Of a stretch of DNA of 64,000 nt, positions 19,241-28,284 are shown piece by piece (position 1 is the stretch's first letter; each line of letters opens with the position of its first letter). A program made the position numbers and the translations under genes. This DNA comes from Coprobacillaceae bacterium UN01-12pH3A. Its GTDB lineage: Bacteria; Bacillota_I; Bacilli_A; Erysipelotrichales; Coprobacillaceae. The notes below the pieces were generated by a model. That model saw nothing but the letters and a program-made list of their open reading frames with translations. It did not search any database and was not told where the DNA came from. Location: the NCBI GenBank assembly GCA_027676805.1, contig JAQENU010000009.1, positions 1 through 64,000 of the forward strand, in the 5' to 3' direction.

Positions 19241-19669
19241 ATGGAACACGATATTGAAGTGTTAGAAAGTTTAGTATCCGGAATTGATATGGGAATCAAT
19301 GCCAGCGATGAAGTCATGAAGAATGTTGAAGATGAAAAGCTGAAAATGATCTTAATTGATCAGGCACGTTCATATAAAGCATTGAAGGCAGAAGCGGAAG
19401 AACAGCTTGATATTTATCAGCGTGATAAAGAAAACAAGCATGTTTTTGAAACCGCAATGCTTAAATCAATGGTGAAAATGAAAACAATGATGAATAATGA
19501 TGATCATAAAATTGCTAAAATGCTGATTGAAGGAAGCACTCAGGCGATTATGTCAATGCAGACATTGATCAACGATTATCCGGATATTGAGGAAAAACCG
19601 AAAGCGTTATGTGAACAGTTTTTGAATTTATCAAAAGAACATATCAACCAATGGAAAGATTTTTTATAA
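19241..19669 (+). CDS. Hypothetical protein, predicted four-helix bundle
   Basis: A 142-residue, all-alpha, Met-rich acidic protein (MEHDIEVLESLVSGIDMGIN; QARSYKALKAEAEEQL; MVKMKTMMNN; QAIMSMQTLI). The helix pattern resembles ferritin-like or DUF2383-type four-helix bundles, but the metal ligands are not obvious, so I assign no function. ATG 19241 is preferred over GTG 19232. It ends in a good terminator and is probably a single gene. Confidence 0.6.
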   Translation: MEHDIEVLESLVSGIDMGINASDEVMKNVEDEKLKMILIDQARSYKALKAEAEEQLDIYQRDKENKHVFETAMLKSMVKMKTMMNNDDHKIAKMLIEGSTQAIMSMQTLINDYPDIEEKPKALCEQFLNLSKEHINQWKDFL

Positions 19670-19689
19670 GCAGGCAAAAGCCTGCTTTT
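19668..19689 (+). terminator. Terminator after helical-bundle gene
   Basis: GCAGGC/GCCTGC stem (19670-19675 with 19680-19685), AAAA loop, TTTT. Confidence 0.8.
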
Positions 19690-19715
19690 AACGTCTTTAT
19701 TATTAAAAAAATAAA

Positions 19716-19744
19716 TTGTTATTACATTAGATTTCGTCTATAAT
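19716..19744 (+). promoter_or_regulatory. Sigma-A promoter for YheO-like regulator and pyrophosphatase
   Basis: TTGTTA at 19716-19721, exactly 17-base spacer, TATAAT at 19739-19744, 22 bases before the start codon. Confidence 0.8.
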
Positions 19745-19766
19745 GTTGATAAAGGAGTGTGGAAAT

Positions 19767-20432
19767 ATGCATCCAATATTAGAGCCATACGCTAAATTTG
19801 TTGACTTCTTAGGAGAAGCCTTAGGAGACAATGTAGAGATCGCTTTACATGATTTAACGACTAAAAATAAAGAGATCGTTGCTTTGCGCAATGGACAGAT
19901 TAGCGGTAGGGATATCAATTCGGGGTTATCCAGCTTAGCTGTACATCTATTAGATGACAAGCAGTATTTAACCAAGGATTATGTATTTAACTATAAAACA
20001 GTCGGTGCAGACGGCAAGTTGCTAAGAGCTGCTACCTATTTTATAAAAGACGGACAAAACGCTGAACCGGTAGGAATGATTTGCATCAATGTTGATATTA
20101 CTGATTTTAATTATATCGAGGATACATTGAAAAAAATCTTAGGAATTAAAGATGAGACGCCGGCTGAATTCGGACGTGAAAATCCTATCGAAGTTTTATC
20201 TTATTCACTGGATGAAACTGTTGAAAGATATATTAAAGAAGCGTTGGAGGAAATGGGATTTCCAAGCTATTTCCTGCCGGAACGCTTAAAGGTTGACGAA
20301 AAAATCAAAGTCGTGAAGTTCTTACAGGAAAAAGGAACATTCAAGGTTAAAGGGGCATTGGTTTTCGTTGCCAATAAATTAGGGGTATCTGAACCCACCA
20401 TTTACCGTTACTTAAAAAAAGATGCTATATAG
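19767..20432 (+). CDS. YheO/DauR-like PAS-domain transcriptional regulator
   Basis: A 221-residue protein. The N-terminal half (about 1-115) matches the YheO-type PAS fold: MHPILEPYAKFVDFLGEALG, VEIALHDL, GMICINVDIT. The C-terminus (about 165-221) is a DauR-type helix-turn-helix: EKIKVVKFLQEKGTF, FVANKLGVSEPTIYRYLK. Relatives regulate D-amino acid or other small-molecule metabolism in other bacteria; the ligand here is unknown. ATG 19767 follows AAAGGAGTG, so the upstream TTG is not the start. It is 11 bases from the pyrophosphatase gene and likely shares its promoter. Confidence 0.85.
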   Translation: MHPILEPYAKFVDFLGEALGDNVEIALHDLTTKNKEIVALRNGQISGRDINSGLSSLAVHLLDDKQYLTKDYVFNYKTVGADGKLLRAATYFIKDGQNAEPVGMICINVDITDFNYIEDTLKKILGIKDETPAEFGRENPIEVLSYSLDETVERYIKEALEEMGFPSYFLPERLKVDEKIKVVKFLQEKGTFKVKGALVFVANKLGVSEPTIYRYLKKDAI

Positions 20433-20443
20433 GAGGAAGAAGA

Positions 20444-22072
20444 ATGGCAAATAAAGTATACGTTTCAGGTCACAAAAATCCTGATACAGATTCAATCTGT
20501 TCTGCAATCGCTTATGCAAACCTTGTAAATCAACTGAAAAAATATGAGGCAAAACCAGTGAGATTAGGAAATGTCAGTTTAGAGACACAATATGTTTTGG
20601 ATACCTTTAAAGTACCGGCTCCGGAACTATTGAAAACAGTCAGACAAACAGTAGCTGATTTGAAGTTTGATCGTGTTGTGAAGTTTACAAGTGACTTTAC
20701 TTTAAAAACCGCTTGGGATCTCATGAAAGCAAAGTCATTAAAGACAGCACCGATCGTAGATAAGAATGCAACATTATTGGGGATCCTATCTTCAACAAGT
20801 CTGATCGAAGGCTATATGGGAGGCTGGAATGCGAATATTTTAGCGGAAAGCAAAACACCTGTGGAAAACATTATTGAAGTCTTGGAAGCTAAATGCTTAT
20901 ATCGCAATAACGAAGATACTTATTACGGAGAATTACAGATTGGTTCGATGTCTTCAGCGGAAATGAAAAAACGTATTCAAGAAAAAGATATTGTTTTAGT
21001 AGGCGGGGACCGTCGTTCGGCAATTGAAGTATGTATTCAAAATAAAGCCGGTTTGATCGTGTTGACAGGGAATCTGCCGTTAAGTCAGGAATTGGCAAAA
21101 CAAATCCGAGAAGCAAATATTACAACCATCTTAACACCATATAATACATATATGGCTTCACAGATTATCGTACAGGCTATTCCGGTGAGTCATGTTATGG
21201 ATACGGACAATATTACTTGTGTTCATGTAGAAGATTCTATTGACCAGGTTAAAGAGGTAATGACAGAGACACGCTATCATAACTATCCGGTATTGGACGT
21301 TAATGATAAGGTATTAGGAACACTGAGCCGCTATGATGTCATTGTAGATGAAAAGAAACAGATCATTCAAGTGGATCATAATGAACGCGGTCAAGCTGTC
21401 GATGGTATTGAAGAAGCTGAAATCTTAGAGGTTATCGATCATCATCGTGTTGCCGATTTTGCGACAATGTCTCCATTATATTTCCGCGGAGAACCGGTTG
21501 GCTGTACAGCGACAATCGTAGCAAAGATGTATCATGAAAATGGGGTAGAAATTACTAAAGAGATGGCAGGATTAATGTTAGGAGCCATTATCTCCGATAC
21601 CTTGTTGTTTAAATCACCGACATGTACACCGGTTGATGAACAGATGGCAAGAGAACTTGCAAACATCGCCGGAGTAAAAATTGAAGATTTTGGGATGGAT
21701 ATGTTCAGAGCTGGAACTTCATTAAAAGGAAAAACAGTTTCCGAAATCTTAAATGCAGACTATAAGCCATTTAAATTCGGTGATAATAAAGTAGGAGTAG
21801 GTCAAGTAAACAGTATGGATATTGATGGCTTTTTGCCATTGAAAGAAGAAATGCTGGCATATATGAATGAAAAGGTAGAAAAAGATGGCTTAGATTTCAT
21901 TATGTTGTTAGTGACAGATATTATTAATGCCAACAGTGAAGTATTTGTTGCAGGAAAAGAAGAATTAGTAGAACAGGCATTTGATTGTCAGTTAGTCGAT
22001 CATCAGGCGACTTTACCAGGTGTAATTTCTCGTAAAAAACAAGTTGTTCCGGTGATTACGGCTTTATATTAA
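20444..22072 (+). CDS. ppaC: Manganese-dependent inorganic pyrophosphatase with CBS/DRTGG insert
   Basis: A 542-residue family II (DHH) pyrophosphatase, hydrolysing PPi to phosphate. The DHH fold begins with SGHKNPDTDSICSA and continues after the insert with DHHRVADF, a metal-binding motif. The C-terminal DHHA2 domain ends with SRKKQVVPVI. Residues about 70-310 are the regulatory insert: CBS, DRTGG-like, CBS. In this subfamily the insert binds AMP/ADP (inhibition) or ATP/diadenosine polyphosphates (activation). Length fits the regulated type, against about 310 for the simple type. It is second in an operon with the YheO-like regulator. Confidence 0.92.
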   Translation: MANKVYVSGHKNPDTDSICSAIAYANLVNQLKKYEAKPVRLGNVSLETQYVLDTFKVPAPELLKTVRQTVADLKFDRVVKFTSDFTLKTAWDLMKAKSLKTAPIVDKNATLLGILSSTSLIEGYMGGWNANILAESKTPVENIIEVLEAKCLYRNNEDTYYGELQIGSMSSAEMKKRIQEKDIVLVGGDRRSAIEVCIQNKAGLIVLTGNLPLSQELAKQIREANITTILTPYNTYMASQIIVQAIPVSHVMDTDNITCVHVEDSIDQVKEVMTETRYHNYPVLDVNDKVLGTLSRYDVIVDEKKQIIQVDHNERGQAVDGIEEAEILEVIDHHRVADFATMSPLYFRGEPVGCTATIVAKMYHENGVEITKEMAGLMLGAIISDTLLFKSPTCTPVDEQMARELANIAGVKIEDFGMDMFRAGTSLKGKTVSEILNADYKPFKFGDNKVGVGQVNSMDIDGFLPLKEEMLAYMNEKVEKDGLDFIMLLVTDIINANSEVFVAGKEELVEQAFDCQLVDHQATLPGVISRKKQVVPVITALY

Positions 22073-22075
22073 AAT

Positions 22076-22158
22076 AAAAAGATTTACCAAACGAACTCCT
22101 CTGAAATATTAGATTAAACCTCTAATAGTCAGGGGAGTTTTAAAAGGTAAATCTTTTT
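22076..22158. terminator. Three-tier bidirectional hairpin between convergent genes
   Basis: Outer stem 22076-22088 with 22146-22158 (13 bp, A5 on one side and T7 on the other). Middle stem 22094-22103 with 22130-22139 (10 bp, one G-T). Inner stem 22108-22113 with 22121-22126 (6 bp). The A-run and T-run allow it to end transcripts from both the pyrophosphatase and the AraC gene. It is much longer than usual terminators in this window. Confidence 0.8.
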
Positions 22159-22161
22159 TTA

Positions 22162-22998
22162 TTAAGGAAGCTGCGTGTTTTTTTTAAGCTGCTGTCGATA
22201 GATGGTAGGGCTGACTTGAAAGGCTCTAGTAAATACTTTAGTAAAATAATTTTGATCGGTAAAACCGCATTGACCGGCGATTTCTTTGATAGGCATTTCT
22301 ACATCTTTTAATAAGATCTGTGCCTGCTTTAAACGATAATCGATTAAATACTGACGTACAGAGATACCGTAAGCATGTTTAAAAGCGTTAGTAATTGTAG
22401 CTTTGCTGCAGCTAAAATGATCGCACAGATCATCAAGCTGAATAGGACGATAATAAAAATAATGAATATATTCTTTAATCGCTAAGGGAAAGTCAGGAGA
22501 TGGACTTTCTACTTGATGCGTAAAGGTAATATACGAAGCACATATTTCCATAATGGCTGCACAGGCAGCCAATTTTTCTTTTGTATGCATAGTTAACTGA
22601 TCAATAGTAACCTTTAGATAGGCTTTATCCTCCACAAAGGGTTCACTTATCTGATAGGTGTATTCCCTATCAAACTTAGAATTGCTTAGCGTCTGTCCCA
22701 TCATTAAATAGCCTGTCAGTTTACCGCAGTAATAAAGGGGAGAGATCGCTTCATATAAACCAAAATGGCACTGATAGACATATAATCCCCCTAATTTTTC
22801 AGCTTCTTTAAACCCAATATGATCGTATTGAAGACAGATGTCACAGGCTTTAGGATTTTTATGAAGCAGTTTGCAGAAATCGGTTTGTTCAGGATAGGAA
22901 CAGATCGTTTGATAGTTCGAATCCAGCAACGTCATCCTAAATCCGGAAACGGTATACAGTTGTTTTAAGATATCAAGTAATTCTTCTTTTTGGCTCAT
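22162..22998 (-). CDS. AraC-family regulator with PocR sensory domain
   Basis: A 278-residue regulator. The N-terminal PocR domain (about 5-160) has the Cys-rich pattern DFCKLLHKNPKACDIC...YQCHFGLYEAISP, which in relatives senses small molecules such as propanediol. The C-terminal AraC DNA-binding domain (about 175-275) has two helix-turn-helices (FSCSKATITNAFKHAYG; IAGQCGFTDQNYFTKVF). It is divergent from an MFS transporter gene with 105 bases between starts, so control of that transporter is likely. The transporter promoter has a good -10 but a weak -35, as expected for an activated gene. Confidence 0.88.
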   Translation of the reverse strand: MSQKEELLDILKQLYTVSGFRMTLLDSNYQTICSYPEQTDFCKLLHKNPKACDICLQYDHIGFKEAEKLGGLYVYQCHFGLYEAISPLYYCGKLTGYLMMGQTLSNSKFDREYTYQISEPFVEDKAYLKVTIDQLTMHTKEKLAACAAIMEICASYITFTHQVESPSPDFPLAIKEYIHYFYYRPIQLDDLCDHFSCSKATITNAFKHAYGISVRQYLIDYRLKQAQILLKDVEMPIKEIAGQCGFTDQNYFTKVFTRAFQVSPTIYRQQLKKNTQLP

Positions 22999-23073
22999 GA
23001 TTATTCTCCTGAAGGTTAATCGAAATTACCTATAATTATACATTATTCCATCGTTTATAAACAGAGGCTTTGC

Positions 23074-23079
23074 TATAAT
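23074..23079 (+). promoter_or_regulatory. -10 element of MFS gene (weak -35)
   Basis: TATAAT at 23074-23079, 25 bases before the start codon. There is no recognisable -35 at 23051-23056, consistent with dependence on the divergent AraC-type activator (inference). Confidence 0.55.
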
Positions 23080-23103
23080 GGACGGGAAATCGGGGGTGTA
23101 TTT

Positions 23104-24276
23104 ATGAAAAATAAAGCTTTTATTCAGTTGATTGCATTTTATTTAATCTATTCTATCTCTCAGGGGGTTCTGCTGCCTTTTGTCAACATCTATTATGATC
23201 AGATTGGCTTGACGGGTACACAGATCGGACAGATTGGTTCATTATCTTTATTAGGCACGATGCTGATCTTACCGCTTTGGGGAATGCTGACGGATTATAT
23301 TAAAAAATATAAGTGGATGCTGGCATTATCTTTGGTGTTAACCTTTATTCTGACTTATTTTTGGAAACTGCAATCCACTTATTCCTTGATCCTGCTTTTT
23401 TCGATATTAATGAGTATTTTTCGAGGAGTTACGATGCCGGTTTGCGACAGTGCCAGCTTATTATTTTGTAAGCTTCATCATAAAGACTATGGGTTGTTGA
23501 GATCCATGAGTTCATTAGGCTATGTTTTAGGAAGCGTAGTGATAGTAAAAATAGCCGATCATTTCGGCTGCAGCAGTCCGTTAGTCAGTATTTATTTAAT
23601 CGCCATTTTCATTGCTTTTGTTATTGCTTTAAATTACCCTAAAATAGAACAGGATAGAGAAAGGGCAAAGAAAGGAACTGTTATTAAAGATATAAAAATC
23701 CTTTTAAAGAATAAATCTTTCATATTTATCCTCTTTTTAGCGGCATTCAATAATATTCCTATGGAAAGTGCCTCTTCTTATATTGGCAATCATTTTGTTT
23801 CAACACTGCACCTAAGCAGTTCCTCTATGAGTACGTATCTGATCTTTGCAACACTGCCGGAAATTGCTTTTATCATGATTGTATCGAGGCTGTTTAGAAA
23901 TTATGGTTATAAGAAAATCTATCTTGTTGCCAGCATCACGCAAATCCTGCGTGGCATCGTGTATACCTTTACTTCCAGCTTTCCATTGTTTTTATTGGTT
24001 TCAGTTGTGCAGATGATTATGGTAGGGGTTGCCAGTGTGGGTAATTTCGGCTATATCAGCAAAGTCATTCCTGAACGTTTAACCACATCGGCAATGAGTA
24101 TCTACAGTGCCTTTGTAATGATCATTACCGCTATCTATACACAGTTATTTGGCTTTATCTACGATGATTTCGGCAGTCATTCTATCTTTTTAGTCATGAC
24201 AATTCTCACATGTGTCGGGCTGGTGATTTTGCTAGGTACAAAAAGGTTTGAGGATCTTGGTCAAAACATAGAATAG
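23104..24276 (+). CDS. MFS transporter
   Basis: A 390-residue membrane protein with about 12 hydrophobic segments and the major facilitator motif between TM2 and TM3 (WGMLTDYIKKYKWM). The fold resembles the MFS_1-like/LacY-type oligosaccharide or nucleoside symporter group. Substrate unknown. It is divergent from the PocR-AraC regulator, which probably controls it, so its cargo is likely that regulator's inducer or a related compound. ATG 23104 follows a GGGGG leader. Confidence 0.85.
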   Translation: MKNKAFIQLIAFYLIYSISQGVLLPFVNIYYDQIGLTGTQIGQIGSLSLLGTMLILPLWGMLTDYIKKYKWMLALSLVLTFILTYFWKLQSTYSLILLFSILMSIFRGVTMPVCDSASLLFCKLHHKDYGLLRSMSSLGYVLGSVVIVKIADHFGCSSPLVSIYLIAIFIAFVIALNYPKIEQDRERAKKGTVIKDIKILLKNKSFIFILFLAAFNNIPMESASSYIGNHFVSTLHLSSSSMSTYLIFATLPEIAFIMIVSRLFRNYGYKKIYLVASITQILRGIVYTFTSSFPLFLLVSVVQMIMVGVASVGNFGYISKVIPERLTTSAMSIYSAFVMIITAIYTQLFGFIYDDFGSHSIFLVMTILTCVGLVILLGTKRFEDLGQNIE

Positions 24277-24409
24277 AACTTTCTAAAAAACAATCGGTAA
24301 ACATAGGTGTTGTTTTCATTTTATCAGCGTAAGCAACTCCTTTTTTATTTTCTGAAAAGATTTTCTTTATAAGAAGAATCGAGTATAATAGGAGCATGGA
24401 GGTCGTGAT

Positions 24410-25189
24410 ATGGCAAAAATATTATTTAGTGATTTAGATGGAACTCTTATTGAAAAAGGAGGACCAACATCAGATAAAAATTTTGAAGCGATGAAGAAAA
24501 TGCAGGAACAAGGGCATTTGATTGCATTATGTACAGGAAGAAACCATATTGACATTCAACCGGTGTTAAATAAAATGCATATCCCCTATGACTATCTGGT
24601 TTTATGCAATGGTTCTTATATAGAGGATAAATCTGGGAATATTCTATTTGAAGAACATATTTCCAAAGAAGTAGGACAGTCTGTCATTCGTTTGGCTTTG
24701 AGTCATCCGGATATTGTTGCGGCTTTTTGCTATGACTTGGGATGTCCGGTGTTAGTAGATGGGGAAACTAAGATTTTAGATCTTGACGGATTAGAAGACA
24801 GTGAAGATGATTTTTATACATTGTTGGATAAGGCAGAACGTTTCTATATGCTGTCACTGCATCATAAGGACTTGTCTGTCGATATTATTAAAGAAGTAGC
24901 AAAAGAAATCACGGATCGCTTTGGTGAAATTGAAACTCATTTGAATCAGCAATATATTGATGTGGCACCACGCGGACACTCTAAAGGAACCGGTATGAAA
25001 AAACTGATATCATTACTAGACGATATTGATTCTTCTTATGCGATCGGAGATTCTTTTAATGATTTGCCTATGATTAAGGCGGCAGATATCGGGGCAACCT
25101 TTACCTATGCCGTTCCTGAAATTCAAGAAGAAGCGAATAAAGTCGTACGTTATGTTTATGAACTTATTGAAGAAGAAATTTTAAGTTAA
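24410..25189 (+). CDS. HAD-superfamily phosphatase, Cof/YidA type
   Basis: A 259-residue cytoplasmic hydrolase acting on small phosphorylated metabolites. Motif I is FSDLDGTLIEK (nucleophile Asp), motif II is LCTGR, motif III is the Lys in GHSKGTGMKKL, and motif IV is IGDSFNDLPMIKAADIG. A C2B cap lies between II and III. ATG 24410 follows GGAGG; TATAAT at 24384-24389 is its likely -10. Specificity cannot be read from the cap. Confidence 0.9.
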   Translation: MAKILFSDLDGTLIEKGGPTSDKNFEAMKKMQEQGHLIALCTGRNHIDIQPVLNKMHIPYDYLVLCNGSYIEDKSGNILFEEHISKEVGQSVIRLALSHPDIVAAFCYDLGCPVLVDGETKILDLDGLEDSEDDFYTLLDKAERFYMLSLHHKDLSVDIIKEVAKEITDRFGEIETHLNQQYIDVAPRGHSKGTGMKKLISLLDDIDSSYAIGDSFNDLPMIKAADIGATFTYAVPEIQEEANKVVRYVYELIEEEILS

Positions 25190-25233
25190 TCTGAAATTCA
25201 TTTATATGGGGTAAACTAAGGGGGAATAATGAA

Positions 25234-26280
25234 ATGAGCTGGAAAGATTATTTAAGAGATGTTGAACCGTATGTTGCTGGAGAACAGCCTAAGATGGTTA
25301 ATTTGATTAAGCTGAATACGAATGAAAATCCATATGGACCCAGTCCAAAAGTAGAAGCGGCATTAAAATTGTTGGAAAGTGAAAAGCTGCGTTTATATCC
25401 GGATGCGGATGCATCGGGACTTAAAAAAGCGCTGGCAGAGCTCCATCATTTAAAGCCGGAACAGATTTTTATCGGCAATGGGTCAGATGAAGTATTAGCG
25501 TTAAGCTTTTTAACGTTTTTTAACAGTGAAAAGCCTCTTCTTTTTCCGGACATTACCTATTCGTTCTATCCGGTGTATACACGTCTTTTTGATATTCCTT
25601 ATAAAAGTATACCGTTAAATGATCGTTTTGAAATTGTATCAGAAGATTATAAGCAGGATAATGGCGGCATTATTTTTCCTAATCCCAATGCGCCGACCGG
25701 TATTTTAGTTGGGGTGGATTTCATTGAAGATTTGCTTCAAGCCAATCCGAACAGCATGGTCATCATTGATGAGGCGTATATTGATTTTGGCGGGGAATCC
25801 TGTGTGCCTTTACTTGAACGTTATGACAATCTGTTGATTATTCAGACGTTCTCTAAATCACGTTCCTTAGCGGGGTTAAGAATCGGTGTGGCTTACGGAA
25901 ACAGGGATGCTATTTTGGCATTGCAGAATGTGAAAAACTCATTCAATTCTTATCCTGTGGACTATATTGCTCAACATCTGGCAACGGCATCAGTTTTAGA
26001 TCATGAGGATATGCTGCTTAAAGCAAAGAAAGTGATAACAGCAAGAGAATATACTATAAAGGAACTGCGTCAGTTAGGGTTTGAAGTTCTGGAATCAAAA
26101 ACAAATTTTGTTTTTGCACGTCATCCGCAGCTGGAAGCTAAAAAATTGTTGGCAGATCTGAGAGCAGCGGGCATTATTGTACGTCACTTTAATCAGCCGA
26201 GAATTGATCAGTTTTTAAGAATATCGATTGGGACAATGGCACAGATGGAGGAACTCATCAAATTTTTAAAAGAATATTAA
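25234..26280 (+). CDS. hisC: Histidinol-phosphate aminotransferase
   Basis: A 348-residue class II PLP aminotransferase that makes histidinol phosphate from imidazole acetol phosphate. Seen: LNTNENPYGPSPKV, FIGNGSDEVLAL, FPNPNAPTGI, VIIDEAYIDFGG and the PLP lysine in QTFSKSRSLAGLRIG. Other his genes are not nearby, and stand-alone copies often also transaminate aromatic amino acids, so the physiological substrate is uncertain. It is followed after 15 bases by a RelA/SpoT-like gene and may be co-transcribed with it. Confidence 0.88.
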   Translation: MSWKDYLRDVEPYVAGEQPKMVNLIKLNTNENPYGPSPKVEAALKLLESEKLRLYPDADASGLKKALAELHHLKPEQIFIGNGSDEVLALSFLTFFNSEKPLLFPDITYSFYPVYTRLFDIPYKSIPLNDRFEIVSEDYKQDNGGIIFPNPNAPTGILVGVDFIEDLLQANPNSMVIIDEAYIDFGGESCVPLLERYDNLLIIQTFSKSRSLAGLRIGVAYGNRDAILALQNVKNSFNSYPVDYIAQHLATASVLDHEDMLLKAKKVITAREYTIKELRQLGFEVLESKTNFVFARHPQLEAKKLLADLRAAGIIVRHFNQPRIDQFLRISIGTMAQMEELIKFLKEY

Positions 26281-26295
26281 CCCAGGAGGTTAGTT

Positions 26296-27354
26296 ATGGA
26301 TCAAACAAATAATATTTTAAAAGAATACAGAGAAAATGCAGAAGTCTATCAAAGTCTGAAAGATGATATTGAAGATATTTTAAACAGTATCATTCAGCTT
26401 AATGGGATTAAGATTTCTAACTTATCTATTCGTATTAAACAGGAAAAATCTTTATATAAAAAGATTATGTATAAAAATAAATACCACCATATCAATGATA
26501 TAACCGATGTGGTGGCATGCCGTGTCATTACTTTATTTGAAGATGATGTGGAGAAGCTAAAAAAACTGATATGTGAAAATTTTGATATTCTCGAGCTGCG
26601 TGATAAACGTAAAAAAGAAAATCAGATTCGTGAAGAATATGGCTATAATTCACTTCATATCATAGCCAAATTCACAAAGGAACGATGTGCTTTGGTGGAG
26701 TATGCCCCCTATCAGGATATTGCTTTTGAAATCCAGATTCGTACAGCTTTACAGCATTCTTGGTGTGAAATCGAACACGGGCTGGGATATAAATCAGAAT
26801 ATGAAATTCCAAAGCATATTCGCCGCCGCTTAAATCGTTTATCAGCAACGATTGAATTGTTAGACGAAGAGTTCGTGGCTATCGCGAAAGATGTAGAAGC
26901 TTATAATAATGGACTGGAACATGAAGAAAAAATTATGAAAACGGATATCAATATCCTATCTTTACAAAAGTATGTGCTTCATCAGCCTTATTTAAAAGAA
27001 TTAATGAATCATTTATCGGAAGAATATCAAGTACCGTTAGAATATGATGTGGGACTGTTATCTCAATTTAGAGTGGTACAGCGTTTAAATTATATGGGAT
27101 ATGGGTATATTCATGAACTTGAACATATTATTCAGACTCATAAGGAACAGATTCAATTCATTTCTAAAACATGGATGGAATTACTGGTGAAAGAAAAAAC
27201 AGCCTTTAATTACTATATCTGTATTGTGTGGCTGACAATCTGTAACATGATGGAAACAGGCAATGAAGAAGTTAATGAAATCATTAACAAGGAAACAATT
27301 GAAAAAATTAAACAGTCTGAAATTATTACAGTACCTCAGGGATTGAGTAATTAG
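26296..27354 (+). CDS. RelA/SpoT synthetase-domain protein with C-terminal extension
   Basis: A 352-residue protein. Residues about 35-195 are a (p)ppGpp synthetase domain: SIRIKQEKSLYKKI, DITDVVACRVIT, EEYGYNSLHIIA and FEIQIRTALQHSWCEIEHGLGYKSE. The Arg/Lys, Asp, YxSxH and EIQIRT positions expected of an active enzyme are present. There is no HD hydrolase domain, TGS or ACT domain. The last 150 residues are helical and unrecognised, making it longer than typical small alarmone synthetases (about 210-260). ATG 26296 follows CCAGGAGG. It is one base from the next gene, so the two are coupled. Confidence 0.85.
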   Translation: MDQTNNILKEYRENAEVYQSLKDDIEDILNSIIQLNGIKISNLSIRIKQEKSLYKKIMYKNKYHHINDITDVVACRVITLFEDDVEKLKKLICENFDILELRDKRKKENQIREEYGYNSLHIIAKFTKERCALVEYAPYQDIAFEIQIRTALQHSWCEIEHGLGYKSEYEIPKHIRRRLNRLSATIELLDEEFVAIAKDVEAYNNGLEHEEKIMKTDINILSLQKYVLHQPYLKELMNHLSEEYQVPLEYDVGLLSQFRVVQRLNYMGYGYIHELEHIIQTHKEQIQFISKTWMELLVKEKTAFNYYICIVWLTICNMMETGNEEVNEIINKETIEKIKQSEIITVPQGLSN

Positions 27355-27355
27355 A

Positions 27356-28222
27356 TTGACTGTGCATTATAAAGAGCATCCATCGGCTAAAGAAATTATC
27401 GCCCTTCAAAAAGATGATGGTACCTGGGGTTCTTCTTTTCATAGTTTAAGTGTTCCCAAAGGAACAAAGGAGCTTACGACAGAACAAGCGCTCAGGCGGT
27501 TATGGATATTAGGGTATACTTTAGAAGATGAAGTTATTAGGAAAACCGTTAAATGTATGGAAGCCTGTCTGCGCGGTGAAAGAAAAATAGATAATTATTG
27601 GGAAAAAACGCATGACTGGGAATTGTTTACCATGCTTATGTTATCTGCATGGATAAGGATTTTTGATCCCGATAATGTGGATGCCGTCAAATTTTCAGAA
27701 CGTTGGGCAAAAATAATAGAATTGGCTTTTAGTAATGGAACATACTGTCATAATGCTTATCTGACAGCTTACCGCAATGCGTTTTCCTCAAACCCTAAAG
27801 GGGCAAGAGAACTTGATTTTTCTGATTTTTATCATCTTGTTTTATTGAAAGGAATGTTATCGAAGGAAACGCAAAATTATCTGTTGGATTACATCCTTAC
27901 TAAACAAAACGGAATTTACTATATTTATACGGAGTCTTCAATCTGTCAGCTGCCGAAAGTATTTGCTTCTAAACAAACTAGTCATTATCTTTCCGCTTTG
28001 GAGATTTTATCTGAATATGATGGTGCCGGAGAAAAGCTTAGTTTTGCGATAGCGTGGCTGTATCAATACCAAGATTTAAATGGGCAATGGGATCTTGGCA
28101 AGCAGGCAAGAGATGGTGTATATTTTCCTCTTTCAAACTCGTGGAGAAAAGCAGAGGATAGGAAAAAGGATTGCACTTATCGAATTAATAGGATTTTAAA
28201 AAAGCTAAGTGGATATGATTGA
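27356..28222 (+). CDS. Hypothetical protein with QW-like alpha/alpha-toroid motifs
   Basis: A 288-residue protein starting at TTG 27356 (a GTG at 27362 is possible), one base after the RelA/SpoT gene. No ribosome site is evident, so translation is likely coupled. It has two QW-like motifs, LQKDDGTWG near the N-terminus and YQDLNGQWDLG near the C-terminus. These mark the helical toroid fold of terpene cyclases and prenyltransferase-like proteins. No cyclase DXDD motif is seen, so a catalytic role is not supported. No signal peptide. Function unknown; the tie to the alarmone synthetase is the main clue. Confidence 0.6.
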   Translation: MTVHYKEHPSAKEIIALQKDDGTWGSSFHSLSVPKGTKELTTEQALRRLWILGYTLEDEVIRKTVKCMEACLRGERKIDNYWEKTHDWELFTMLMLSAWIRIFDPDNVDAVKFSERWAKIIELAFSNGTYCHNAYLTAYRNAFSSNPKGARELDFSDFYHLVLLKGMLSKETQNYLLDYILTKQNGIYYIYTESSICQLPKVFASKQTSHYLSALEILSEYDGAGEKLSFAIAWLYQYQDLNGQWDLGKQARDGVYFPLSNSWRKAEDRKKDCTYRINRILKKLSGYD

Positions 28223-28284
28223 ATATTCATGGAATTAAAGTAGATATAATGGTTTAGTGATTTCATCAATAAAGGGGGAAGTCT

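Noticed and set aside
25190..25233. T-box or other riboswitch upstream of hisC
   Set aside because: Only 44 bases separate hisC from the preceding gene, with no T-box-like structure.
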